Below, piece by piece: positions 53,901-61,282 of a stretch of 64,000 nt of DNA. The stretch covers positions 1 through 64,000 of the forward strand of contig JAAFIG010000014.1 in the NCBI GenBank assembly GCA_013298595.1, read 5' to 3'. The notes beneath the pieces were generated by a model that was not told the origin of the DNA, made no database searches, and saw nothing but the letters and a program-made list of their open reading frames with translations. How positions within the stretch are numbered: position 1 is the first letter of the stretch; each line of letters opens with the position of its first letter. The DNA comes from Deinococcales bacterium (lineage in GTDB: Bacteria > Deinococcota > Deinococci > Deinococcales > JAAFIG01). The translations under genes and the position numbers were made by a program.

Positions 53901-54409
53901 AACACCGTACCGACCACTGCTCCAGCTCGAGTTAAAGCCACGGTACCCTCAAGCGATTTAGCTAAACCAAAATCCATCAGTTTAGCTTCACCATCTAGGG
54001 TCACACGGATATTATCTGGTTTTAAATCGCGGTGAATAATACCTTGTCCATGCACCGCAGCTAACGCATTGGCAACACCTGCAAAGACTTGAATAATGCG
54101 TTCGACACTGGGTTTAGTACTCACAAAATCGGTTAAATCTGTGCCACGCACATACTCCATCACCAAAAATGGCACACCTGCATCTTCGCCGTACCCAAGT
54201 ACTTTGACCACATTTGGATGCACTATCCGCTCGAGTGCTTTGGATTCACGACGTAAACGTGCACCGCCTTGCAATGCCACCATCTCATGTAATCGCTTTA
54301 AAGCAACCAATTCACCTGTCACGGTATCCAATGCCAAAGAAACTCGTCCCATAGCACCAGCCCCGAGTTCTTTGACTATTTGATAACGAACCACTTCGGC
54401 AACAGACAT
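50999..54409 (-). CDS. Serine/threonine protein kinase with AAA ATPase and TPR repeats
   Basis: The 1136-residue protein starts with a Hanks-type kinase (LGAGAMGRVSLALDTVTGELVALKRL, catalytic HRDLKPDN, DFGLAKS; about residues 8-265). An AAA_16-type ATPase follows (VYGIYAVTGDVGSGKSRLIRALA near 320, LVLENLHWAD as Walker B near 435). The C-terminal third has TPR-like repeats (about 660-1100). This resembles the PknK-type architecture, but no C-terminal DNA-binding domain is visible. CATAAT is ten bases before the ATG. Target unknown. Confidence 0.9.
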   Translation of the reverse strand: MSVAEVVRYQIVKELGAGAMGRVSLALDTVTGELVALKRLHEMVALQGGARLRRESKALERIVHPNVVKVLGYGEDAGVPFLVMEYVRGTDLTDFVSTKPSVERIIQVFAGVANALAAVHGQGIIHRDLKPDNIRVTLDGEAKLMDFGLAKSLEGTVALTRAGAVVGTVLYMAPEQCRGAQLDYRADLYAFGAVLFWALTGRPPFMGDGLAQVIMQHIQAPPAKPSSINPLIPASLEALVLKLLEKNPADRYPSALAVRDVLATMLTQPFDAAISNEVARADALLLAPLIGRDKEIALLLPILEEPEPVYGIYAVTGDVGSGKSRLIRALADTARGAGTRFAIGEAIPDDPTPFGAISRMIGNLQRSHKNFIDQLPETIRQELSRLVPSLGAAVASDANLPPEVARLRLFEAFTEFIELTSQITVLVLENLHWADDSTLAALSHATRAAQKPRLILSYRLEDLPEGQTLPKGLTRPKVQVALTPMSDLAMQELLAAWLDSDIDTSLETELVQHAAGNPWVLEERLKAMLESGAVYRQNGIYQWSHSIEGLPESLNDLLAHRIEALKPESLEFARAASVLGRAWQYEDVRQLLEWTDDAALEALESLTRARLATEIPGSNGEGFRFTHPLYSDILLDGIISLKRRRLHRKAAALLETRAEPLDLSHHYFYAEQFDTALEKALQAGANAQATFAYSQAERAYRLALEATTKLPTEPLSAFEARYHLGEVLDHTGRNEEAMQMMQYVIDNANKLEGGNNLIAKTRLKLGNVLRFAGAVDKAKDIIGQRGIDDPYYEETEIELSLIHRLKNDFLAAKRHGLEALRASKQAQNLSGTVRAILALCKLEEALGNIVRAARLATIATKIATDSHDDFLNAMAWNELGTCYYLMNDNPATLKAWDKAAQYAQKTGDVRSRVAISTNIALTVVSDGDFHDARERFKTVRELAQRSGLVAPEKSILFNLGEVEYALGNLEIAREHFQDVIHFGEDQPAKVWEARITLELGDGFVFDLPKLEQHEDADNLHLLEAQYALSFGDYEKAWVLTEKENVEQTWFWLVARIHAGWRLGYDTQLILNQLRECKAEVRLDQPLRNAYLDFLQQNFLPSTPERRQTLRILADKYRTTSVGLFARDVLLALSENS

Positions 54410-54487
54410 CTCTGAGGCTATTATGCCTGTTAAAGCCTCAAGTTGCGAGGGGGGAAGCGAATTTGAACTTCAACTGAAAACTTGAGA

Positions 54488-55744
54488 TTAAATATCGTAA
54501 GTCACGCGTTTACTCAGCAAGCGATTTTGCAAAAGGGTAACCACAAAGACAATAACAAATAAAACAAATGCCATCGCACTGGCATAACTGTAATTACTAT
54601 CACGAAAGCCTTTATCGTATAAGTATTTAACAATGGTGGTGGTGTCTTTAAGCTGACCACCATCTGGGGTTAAGACCAGAATTTGAGTGAACACTTGAAA
54701 GGCTCCAATTAATCCTGTGATGGCAAGAAAAAACGTGGTGGCTGAAAGTAAGGGCCAAGTGATATGCCGAACCTTATCCCACCAACTTGCCCCATCTAAA
54801 CTGGCAGCTTCGTAGTATTCAGGTGGAATGGTTTGTAAACCCGCTAATAAAATCACCACGCTATACCCAAGATGATGCCAGACACTCATCACCATGATCG
54901 AACACAAAGCAACACTGGGACCTGCTGCCCAAACGGGTAACTCGAGACCACTAAGCACAGCAAAAATTCCATTAGGGTTCTCGAGCCAAGCGATTTTTGT
55001 ACCAATAGCTGCGTTAAGTAATCCGAATTCTGGGTGATAAATCCATTTCCAAACAGCCGCAGCAGCCGTTAATGCTGTGACATACGGCAAGAAATAAAGG
55101 GTGCGGAAGATTGTTAAGCCCCGAATTTTTTCGTTTAGCAAAATTGCAATCACCGTGGCTAAGAAAATCCCGATTGGTACTGTACCAACCACATACCAAA
55201 AACTATTGAGTAAACTCTGCCAAAAAACAGGATCACGCAACAAAGCCGCATAATTCTCGAGTCCGCTCCATTCAGGTGGTTTGAGGAAATTAAAATCACG
55301 TAAAAAAGACAAAAACAACGCATAAAACGCAGGAGCAAAATGCCAAACAATCAGTAATAACACCGCTGGGAAGACAAAAATCCAACCCCAAATATCGGCT
55401 TCGGCAGCTCGAGGTAATTTGGTTACTGTTAACAGTAATGGCACAATACTGGCAAAACCTGTTAATCCTGGTAATAACCATGCCCAACCACCAAGCAACA
55501 CCGCCACAAAGCTCGAGATACCAAGAGCAACCGTTACACCACTTGCCCAAGTTATTCCTGTACTACGAGCAGTCACCCAAGCCAAGGCTGCTAAGATCAT
55601 GGCACTGCCCATTACCAGCAACAATGCAATCGTTCCAGATAAAAAACTCAGAGCTGTTGCTAAACCCAAACTCAGACTCGAGCAAGCAGCCACTGCAAAC
55701 CAACCAAAGACATTTTCTGGAACTCGAGAAGAAACCATCTGCAT
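54488..55744 (-). CDS. Sugar ABC transporter permease (MalF-like) with extra N-terminal helices
   Basis: The 418-residue protein has the binding-protein-dependent permease fold: PAFYALFLSFLRDFNFLKPPEWSGLENYAALLRDPVFWQSLLNS, and the EAA loop YYEAASLDGASWWDKVRHITWPLLS that contacts the ATPase. Four extra helices (residues 1-110) precede it, unusual for a MalF-like permease of about 300 residues. No binding protein, second permease or ATPase is nearby, so the partner genes are elsewhere. TATACT six bases before the ATG marks a leaderless start. Confidence 0.9.
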   Translation of the reverse strand: MQMVSSRVPENVFGWFAVAACSSLSLGLATALSFLSGTIALLLVMGSAMILAALAWVTARSTGITWASGVTVALGISSFVAVLLGGWAWLLPGLTGFASIVPLLLTVTKLPRAAEADIWGWIFVFPAVLLLIVWHFAPAFYALFLSFLRDFNFLKPPEWSGLENYAALLRDPVFWQSLLNSFWYVVGTVPIGIFLATVIAILLNEKIRGLTIFRTLYFLPYVTALTAAAAVWKWIYHPEFGLLNAAIGTKIAWLENPNGIFAVLSGLELPVWAAGPSVALCSIMVMSVWHHLGYSVVILLAGLQTIPPEYYEAASLDGASWWDKVRHITWPLLSATTFFLAITGLIGAFQVFTQILVLTPDGGQLKDTTTIVKYLYDKGFRDSNYSYASAMAFVLFVIVFVVTLLQNRLLSKRVTYDI

Positions 55745-55750
55745 TTGTCA

Positions 55751-55783
55751 AGTATACCCAGAGCCGCTGGCATAGGGTATCAT
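55751..55783. promoter_or_regulatory. Divergent -10 boxes of the sugar permease and CAP genes
   Basis: TATACT on the minus strand (55751-55756) is six bases from ATG 55744, and TATCAT on the plus strand (55778-55783) is eight bases from ATG 55792. The 47-bp gap holds both promoters. Confidence 0.65.
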
Positions 55784-55791
55784 CTGCAACC

Positions 55792-56244
55792 ATGCGTTAC
55801 CTTTTTTTAATTGCAATACTACTCGGTGCCAGCTTAGCGGATGCTCGAAGCAGCAATGAAACCCGAGTTACCAGTATCATCAATGCCCTGCGTTCCAGTG
55901 GCGCTCGTTGCAACGGCAGCGGTGGAGTCCGACTAGGCACACTACGTTACAATGCCACACTCGCTCGAGCCGCTCGTCAACACGCCATTCATATGGGAAG
56001 TAAACGTTTTGTCTCACATTACTACCAAGGCATTGGACCACGCACTCGAGTTGCCCGAGCAGGGTACCGTTACAGCCGCATGTCCGAAATTATTTTCCTT
56101 GGTAATGGCGGCGCATCTCGGGCTGTTAACTGGTGGAAAAATTCGCGTATTCACTGCTGGGCAATGACCAATAGCAATTACACCGAAGTTGGAGCTGCTT
56201 ATTTTAATGGTGCTTGGGTTGTTGTTATGGCAAAACCGAGGTAA
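55792..56244 (+). CDS. Secreted CAP-domain (SCP/PR-1-like) protein
   Basis: The ATG at 55792 gives 150 residues starting with a signal peptide (MRYLFLIAILLGASLADA); the track start at 55438 lies in the permease gene. The CAP fold shows as INALRSSGARC, LARAARQHAIHMGSKRFVSHYYQG (the conserved His residues) and YTEVGAAYFNGAWVVVMA. Bacterial CAP proteins are secreted and mostly of unknown function. Two cysteines could form a disulfide. Confidence 0.88.
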   Translation: MRYLFLIAILLGASLADARSSNETRVTSIINALRSSGARCNGSGGVRLGTLRYNATLARAARQHAIHMGSKRFVSHYYQGIGPRTRVARAGYRYSRMSEIIFLGNGGASRAVNWWKNSRIHCWAMTNSNYTEVGAAYFNGAWVVVMAKPR

Positions 56245-56262
56245 GACAGCGCCTAGCTACTT

Positions 56263-57609
56263 ATGGACGAACTTCACGGACGCATCCCACCTCATAACCT
56301 CGACGCTGAAGCCAGCGTGCTGGGCAGCATTCTCTTAGATAACGAGGCATACCATAGTCTCGAGGGGCAATTGCGCCCCGATCAATTTTACAAAGAAGCC
56401 AATCGTAAAATCTTTGCAGCCATCGAAAACTTGGTATCCCGAGGCAATCCAGCTGATGCCGTTACATTGATCGAAGAACTTCGCACCAAAGATCAACTCG
56501 AGGAAGTTGGTGGCGTAGCCTACTTAGTAGGTTTATCTGACGGCGTACCAACCAGTGTATACGCTAAATTCTATGCCGATATTGTCGTTGAAAAAGCCAA
56601 TTTGCGTGGCTTAATTCAAGCCTCGAGCAAAATCATGCAAATGGCATACGATGAAGCAGCCCCTGCCGAAGAACTGATGGATCGGGCAGAGAAACTTGTT
56701 TTTGAAGTTGCTCAACAAAAAAGCCAACAAGTCTTCCAAGAGATGAATACGCTGGTCAATGAAACTTTCGAGTACATCTCGAAAATCACCAGCAACCCAG
56801 GATTTACCACAGGTGTACCAACAGGGTTTCGTGACTTAGACGAAATGACCACAGGTTTACAACCAGGCTCGTTAAACGTAATTGCAGCCCGTCCGAGTAT
56901 GGGAAAAACTGCTTTTGCACTGTCTATCGCGCAAAATATCGCTGTACGCCAAAACAAAGCAGTTGCTGTTTTTAGTCTCGAGATGCCGGCTTCGCAATTG
57001 GTCTTACGTATGATGTGTGCCGAAGCTCGAGTGGACATGAACCGTGTACGTCAAGGTGCACTTAATGAAAAAGATTTCGAGCGTTTAGTTAATGCTGCTG
57101 GTAAGTTATCCGAAGCACCCATGTTTATTGACGATGGCTCGGATTTAACTGTTACCGAACTTCGCAGTAAATCCAGGCGTTTAATGGCAGAAAAGGATTT
57201 GCATTTAATTGTCATAGATTACATGCAATTAATGTCTGGCAGTGGAACAAGCAAAGGTGGTGGCGAGAATCGTCAACAAGAAATTTCAACCATCTCGAGG
57301 GGATTAAAATCCTTAGCTCGAGAATTAAATATTCCTGTGGTGGTGTTATCACAGCTTTCGCGGCAAGTTGAGCAGCGCCCTAATCATCGTCCGATGTTGT
57401 CAGATTTACGTGAATCAGGTGCTATAGAACAGGATGCAGACCTTGTTTCGTTTATTTACCGCGATGAGTATTACCATAAAGATTCCGAGAAACAAGGTAT
57501 TGCCGAAATTATCATTGGTAAGCAACGTAATGGTCCTGTTGGCACAGTAGAGTTGCAGTTCCACTCACAGCATGTTAGGTTCAACGACCTAGCTAAAGAA
57601 GGCGTTTAA
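56263..57609 (+). CDS. dnaB: Replicative DNA helicase
   Basis: The 448-residue protein opens DNA at the fork. It has the N-terminal helical domain (PPHNLDAEASVLGSILLD), Walker A AARPSMGKTAFAL, Walker B LIVIDYMQLM and the RecA-type C-terminus ending ELQFHSQHVRFNDL. No intein is present, and length is normal. It starts 19 bases after the CAP gene, with no clear ribosome binding site and a possible TAGCTA -10 box just upstream. Confidence 0.96.
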   Translation: MDELHGRIPPHNLDAEASVLGSILLDNEAYHSLEGQLRPDQFYKEANRKIFAAIENLVSRGNPADAVTLIEELRTKDQLEEVGGVAYLVGLSDGVPTSVYAKFYADIVVEKANLRGLIQASSKIMQMAYDEAAPAEELMDRAEKLVFEVAQQKSQQVFQEMNTLVNETFEYISKITSNPGFTTGVPTGFRDLDEMTTGLQPGSLNVIAARPSMGKTAFALSIAQNIAVRQNKAVAVFSLEMPASQLVLRMMCAEARVDMNRVRQGALNEKDFERLVNAAGKLSEAPMFIDDGSDLTVTELRSKSRRLMAEKDLHLIVIDYMQLMSGSGTSKGGGENRQQEISTISRGLKSLARELNIPVVVLSQLSRQVEQRPNHRPMLSDLRESGAIEQDADLVSFIYRDEYYHKDSEKQGIAEIIIGKQRNGPVGTVELQFHSQHVRFNDLAKEGV

Positions 57610-57678
57610 TTGCTGGGCAACAATACTTTATGTCCCCCTTGAAATTATACCCTACTTATACGCTATAATCATATCACT

Positions 57679-58179
57679 ATGGGTCGTATCACTTTTAAAA
57701 CAAACACACTCGAGCGAATCTCGAGTCATGGCTTGCATTTAGGTTGTCCAGTATGTGCTGGTAAACTGATGCTTAAAGATACTCGAGATGGCGACCAAGC
57801 CTATTGGTGTCATACTTGCAATCGTGGTTGGCGAGCAGGGCATTTACCACCAGAAGCGCGTCAAGTCAAAGCTAAAGTACTCGAGTCAACTGAAACACCA
57901 GTCGAACCTATTACACTCGAGCCTGAACCGATTACTATTGTTTCACAACGCGTACCAAAAGCAAAATTAACACCAGCACCTATTACCATCGCGCCTGAGC
58001 AAACAGCGCCTGTTTTACCTCGAGTCAAAACACCTCGCAGCCCTAAAACAAAATTAGTACAAGCAGTCCCCCAAACAGTACAACCCAAAGTTGTTACACC
58101 TACTCGCAGAAAATCAAAACCACAAAACCCTGCGAATACAATCTCGCAAAACACTGTTCAACACGATTTATTTGCTTAA
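57679..58179 (+). CDS. Zinc-ribbon protein with a proline-rich tail
   Basis: The 166-residue protein has one zinc ribbon (CPVCAGKLMLK...YWCHTCNRGW, residues about 23-54). A Pro/Thr/Val-rich basic tail of about 100 residues follows, probably disordered. The ribbon pattern resembles DNA- or RNA-binding ribbons, but I recognise no family. TATAAT is nine bases before the ATG, so the mRNA has little or no leader. Confidence 0.65.
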   Translation: MGRITFKTNTLERISSHGLHLGCPVCAGKLMLKDTRDGDQAYWCHTCNRGWRAGHLPPEARQVKAKVLESTETPVEPITLEPEPITIVSQRVPKAKLTPAPITIAPEQTAPVLPRVKTPRSPKTKLVQAVPQTVQPKVVTPTRRKSKPQNPANTISQNTVQHDLFA

Positions 58180-58207
58180 CAGTGGAACCCGTGCTGTGTC
58201 CACAATG

Positions 58208-58630
58208 TCAAACCAATTTCGCCCAGCACCACTCGAGTTCAGCTGTTTCACTCCAAGCCAAAGCAACTTTGCCAGCTTCGCCATATAAAATTGCATGCTG
58301 ACCATATGTTTTAGCTAATGCAATCATCTCCTCGAGTGGTTGATCAAAAATCACAAAACCAACTTCTTGCCATTCACCATCAGGGCTAACACCCAAACTT
58401 GGGGCAAACTGCCAATCATTTTTCGCCACATCAGCCTCGAGTACTTCATGCCTGACATTATTGACCAATTCTGGAAGCTGTTGGCTGCGTGGGTTATAAG
58501 CAGTAATGATAATAAATTTTCTACCTGCGAATAAAACATCTGTGGTTGCTTCACTCGAGAGCGTAAATTGGATGTCATCAGCAGTATAGATTGTCTTGAG
58601 GTATGCCGTTCGGAAATCCTTAGCATTCAT
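58208..58630 (-). CDS. DUF3293 family protein
   Basis: The 140-residue protein fits DUF3293: FRTAYLKTIYTADDIQFTLS, FIIITAYNPRSQQL, and EVGFVIFDQPLEEMIALAKTYGQHAILYGEAGKVALAW. Members often lie near toxin-antitoxin or SOS genes and have no known function. TACACT is six bases before the ATG, a leaderless start. It converges with the zinc-ribbon gene. Confidence 0.78.
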   Translation of the reverse strand: MNAKDFRTAYLKTIYTADDIQFTLSSEATTDVLFAGRKFIIITAYNPRSQQLPELVNNVRHEVLEADVAKNDWQFAPSLGVSPDGEWQEVGFVIFDQPLEEMIALAKTYGQHAILYGEAGKVALAWSETAELEWCWAKLV

Positions 58631-58675
58631 AGCTTAAGTGTAACATTGAATCTCGAGCGGTGAATTCTGGGCTGG

Positions 58676-58981
58676 TCATCCATCTTTCCAATATGGTGGT
58701 TTTTGGGTAGTTCGTCCCACTGCCAAAACAAGTAATAAATCATCCGTTAATTGATAAAAAATACTGTACGGAAAACGAGTTAAAGGCATTTGCCGAATAT
58801 TTCTTGAGCCTGCAATTACAGGCATAACATCGTATTTGGTTAATAATGCCAACCGATCCTTTAGTTCGGCACGAAAAACCACTCCAAAACCAGCGCGTTG
58901 CAACTCGAGATATTGTTCGATGACCAGCACTTCATCAAGTGCCAACTGAAGATATGCTGCACGGTATGGTTTCACAAACAT
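58676..58981 (-). CDS. ParE/RelE-type toxin
   Basis: The 101-residue protein has the RelE/ParE fold pattern: helix-rich N-terminus, then VIAGSRNIRQMPLTRFPYSIFYQLTDDLLLVLAVGRTTQKPPYW. The RhFPY-x-ifY and final aromatic-rich tail are typical. The antitoxin gene lies one base upstream, forming a type II pair. ParE-like proteins poison gyrase; RelE-like ones cut mRNA; this sequence does not decide. Confidence 0.88.
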   Translation of the reverse strand: MFVKPYRAAYLQLALDEVLVIEQYLELQRAGFGVVFRAELKDRLALLTKYDVMPVIAGSRNIRQMPLTRFPYSIFYQLTDDLLLVLAVGRTTQKPPYWKDG

Positions 58982-58982
58982 T

Positions 58983-59183
58983 TTAGTGTATTTCCTCTGC
59001 TAGAATCACTGGAATCTTGTCTTGTAAGTGCAGATCATAACGTCGTTCGGCTTCTTCAACCCAAAGCTTGATGATTTCTTTTTTAGCGGGCACATCCAAA
59101 GTACCTAAGAGTTCTTGCACCAAAGCAATTCTTTGTCGTATGTCTAAACCCAACGCTTGATCTTTAATCTCTTGAAAACGCAT
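58983..59183 (-). CDS. Addiction module antitoxin (Unstab_antitox family)
   Basis: The ATG at 59183, six bases after TATTAT, gives a 66-residue protein matching the addiction module antitoxin family: ALGLDIRQRIALVQELLGTLD...WVEEAERRYD. The track start adds 13 implausible residues. Such antitoxins wrap the ParE/RelE toxin and repress their operon. The stop is one base before the toxin ATG. Confidence 0.85.
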   Translation of the reverse strand: MRFQEIKDQALGLDIRQRIALVQELLGTLDVPAKKEIIKLWVEEAERRYDLHLQDKIPVILAEEIH

Positions 59184-59311
59184 AGCATCATAATACAGGA
59201 CTGGTAAAACCCACCAAATCACGAAGATAAAAACTTTTTGAAGCTCGTTGTTGGTGTCGCGTCCCCCATTTTGTAACGCATTATTCCTTCAAGAAGGTGC
59301 TACCGTAAGAC

Positions 59312-60355
59312 ATGGCTAAGACTGATGTTCTGATTATTGGCGCTGGACCTGTTGGCTTATTCGCTGCCTTTTACACTGGAATGCGTGATCTTTCGATGCG
59401 AATTGTGGATCCGCTGCCTGAACCAGGTGGGCAATTAACAGCTCTGTACCCAGAAAAATACATTTACGATGTGGCAGGCTTCCCAAAAATTCGCGCCAAA
59501 GAATTGGTCAAAAACCAAGTAGATCAACTTGCACCATTTCACCCGATTTACAACCTCAACGAACGCGCCGAGAAACTCGAGAAACTTGCCGATGGTAGTT
59601 TTTCCTTAATAACTGACAAAGGCAACAAGTACGAAGCCGCCGCTGTAATCATTGCTGGTGGCGTTGGCGCGTTTGAACCACGCAAAGTGGTTGCACCGGG
59701 TATCGCCGAATTTGAAGGTAAAGGTGTGCAATACGCGGTCAAGAACCTCGAGATGTACCGAGGCAAACGCGTCTTAGTCATGGGTGGAGGCGACAGCGCC
59801 GTAGATTGGGTATTGATGCTCAAAGACGTTGGTGCAAAAGTCACCCTGATTCACCGCCGCGATTCCTTCCGTGCTCACGCTGCCACCACCAACCAAATGA
59901 TTGCCGCTCATGATGCAGGTGAAATCGAAATCCTTACACCCTACGAATTACGTCGCCTCGAAGGAGACAGCAAGCTCGAGCGAGCTGTGGTTTTTAACAA
60001 CGCCACCCAAGAAGACAAAATTCTCGAAATAGACGAAGTGCTCAGCATGGTTGGGTACTTATCCAAACTCGGACCGATTGCTGAATGGGGTTTAGAACTC
60101 GAGGGCAGCCGTATCAAGGTTTCGCCTGTCATGGAAACCAATATCTCAGGAATTTATTCGTGTGGCGATATTTGCGCTTATCATGGCAAATTAAAACTGA
60201 TTGCCACGGGGTACGGCGAAGCTGCCATCGCTGCTAATCATGCGGCTGTGATAGCCAACCCAAGCCTCAAATTTGAACCAGGACACTCGAGCGAAGCTAA
60301 AGATGCTCCAGGCACAAAACCCGCTGTTGCCCCAGTGGTTGGCGCGGATGATTAA
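59312..60355 (+). CDS. Ferredoxin-NADP(+) reductase, thioredoxin reductase-like type
   Basis: The 347-residue flavoprotein has FAD motif [18 protein letters not shown] and NADP motif [13 protein letters not shown], and lacks the CxxC redox pair of thioredoxin reductase. It matches the bacterial TrxR-like FNR group ([27 protein letters not shown]) that reduces ferredoxin or flavodoxin. TACCGT is five bases before the ATG, suggesting a leaderless start. It lies between two toxin-antitoxin modules, probably by chance. Confidence 0.93.
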   Translation: MAKTDVLIIGAGPVGLFAAFYTGMRDLSMRIVDPLPEPGGQLTALYPEKYIYDVAGFPKIRAKELVKNQVDQLAPFHPIYNLNERAEKLEKLADGSFSLITDKGNKYEAAAVIIAGGVGAFEPRKVVAPGIAEFEGKGVQYAVKNLEMYRGKRVLVMGGGDSAVDWVLMLKDVGAKVTLIHRRDSFRAHAATTNQMIAAHDAGEIEILTPYELRRLEGDSKLERAVVFNNATQEDKILEIDEVLSMVGYLSKLGPIAEWGLELEGSRIKVSPVMETNISGIYSCGDICAYHGKLKLIATGYGEAAIAANHAAVIANPSLKFEPGHSSEAKDAPGTKPAVAPVVGADD

Positions 60356-60360
60356 GTCTT

Positions 60361-60753
60361 TTAACCCCACAATATTGTTAAACCCGCTAAACTTGTTAAT
60401 TTTGCATCATTGGTGACAAAAACCAAGTCTTCAAGCATTGCTTGTGCTACCAATGCCCTGTCAAATGGGTCTTGGTGAGGCGTTATTGCTTGTCCTGCCA
60501 ACAAAGCATGTTCTGTTGTAAACGCCAACGATTCAAAACTATAGATTTGTAAACTCGCTTGGAACGACTTGTACAAGGGCGCAACCTGAGGCAATTTACC
60601 AATGTTGAATTTAATACTGATTTCCCAAGCACTCACATCTGAAACAAAAACTCGATTCTTTTTATCTCGAATGACTTTTTTAACTCGAGTTGGCAGTAAT
60701 TTAGGTGCTGTATCAAACACAATGAGCGTATGAGTATCAAGCAGTAAATTCAC
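60361..60753 (-). CDS. PIN-domain ribonuclease toxin (VapC-like)
   Basis: The 130-residue protein has the PIN acidic residues: LLLDTHTLI (first Asp), SAWEISIK (Glu), PFDRALVAQA (Asp) and FVTNDAKL (Asp). It would cleave RNA when free of its antitoxin. The upstream antitoxin gene overlaps by four bases. This is the PIN_Sll0205-type subgroup common in cyanobacteria and Deinococcota. Confidence 0.92.
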   Translation of the reverse strand: MNLLLDTHTLIVFDTAPKLLPTRVKKVIRDKKNRVFVSDVSAWEISIKFNIGKLPQVAPLYKSFQASLQIYSFESLAFTTEHALLAGQAITPHQDPFDRALVAQAMLEDLVFVTNDAKLTSLAGLTILWG

Positions 60754-61034
60754 TTTTTAGCCTTCTTGGGTATGGCAATATCATCAAACTTTGTGGTTTC
60801 AAAAAACGACCCTAACAAATCTTGTGGCAACGGTTCTAACAATTGCTCGAGAAAATCCTCTGGGATGACTTGTTCGTGTAAACCAACTGGACGTAAACTT
60901 TGGTTAGACTCAAGTGGTACAAGCCGAACTAAGCCTTTTCCATGACGAGCAACAACTATCTCTTCACCATTTAAAGCTCGGTCAATCAGTTGCGAAAAAT
61001 GAGTTTTGGCTTCTTGCACTCCAACTTTAACCAT
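60750..61034 (-). CDS. Phd/YefM-type antitoxin
   Basis: The ATG at 61034 gives 94 residues starting VKVGVQEAKTHFSQLIDRALNGEEIVVARHGKGLVRLVPL, the Phd/YefM fold, with a C-terminal toxin-binding tail. The promoter TTGACT-17-TACACT ends six bases before the ATG, the clearest leaderless case in the window. It probably represses its operon. It pairs with the PIN toxin downstream. Confidence 0.92.
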   Translation of the reverse strand: MVKVGVQEAKTHFSQLIDRALNGEEIVVARHGKGLVRLVPLESNQSLRPVGLHEQVIPEDFLEQLLEPLPQDLLGSFFETTKFDDIAIPKKAKK

Positions 61035-61040
61035 AGCTCG

Positions 61041-61069
61041 AGTGTACAAAAAAAGACTTTATTAGTCAA
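61041..61069 (-). promoter_or_regulatory. Promoter of the Phd-PIN toxin-antitoxin operon
   Basis: On the minus strand TTGACT, 17 bases, TACACT, then cgagct and the ATG. Near-consensus boxes and ideal spacing, with no room for a ribosome binding site. Confidence 0.85.
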
Positions 61070-61098
61070 AACAAGTCGGAATTATCAAAACTCACGTC

Positions 61099-61127
61099 TT
61101 GACCGAATGCCTTTGCACTGGTACACT
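61099..61127 (+). promoter_or_regulatory. Promoter of tRNA-Ser
   Basis: TTGACC (61099-61104), a 17-base spacer and TACACT (61122-61127) lie 15 bases before the tRNA 5' end. Confidence 0.82.
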
Positions 61128-61142
61128 TTTCGAGCTTTGCAC

Positions 61143-61232
61143 GGAGAGGTGTCCGAGTGGTTTAAGGAGCACGCCTGGAAAGTGTGTGTACTGTCAAAGG
61201 TACCGAGAGTTCGAATCTCTCTCTCTCCGCCA
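61143..61232 (+). tRNA. tRNA-Ser (anticodon GGA)
   Basis: The 90-base gene has acceptor arms GGAGAGG/TCTCTCC, a D arm with GAGTGGTTTAAGGA, anticodon GGA in ctGGAaa, a class II long variable arm, T arm with GTTCGAATC and an encoded CCA end. It reads UCC and UCU serine codons. A promoter and a terminator flank it, so it is a single unit. Confidence 0.95.
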
Positions 61233-61268
61233 AAAAGAAGCCCCTCGAGAAAACTCGAGGGTCATTTT
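61232..61268. terminator. Bidirectional terminator between tRNA-Ser and rplI, with CTCGAG stems
   Basis: The stem ccctcgag/ctcgaggg with loop aaaa is made of two CTCGAG words. T-rich sequence follows on both strands (tcatttt; cttcttttt). Confidence 0.85.
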
Positions 61269-61282
61269 GTAACACAGAAACT

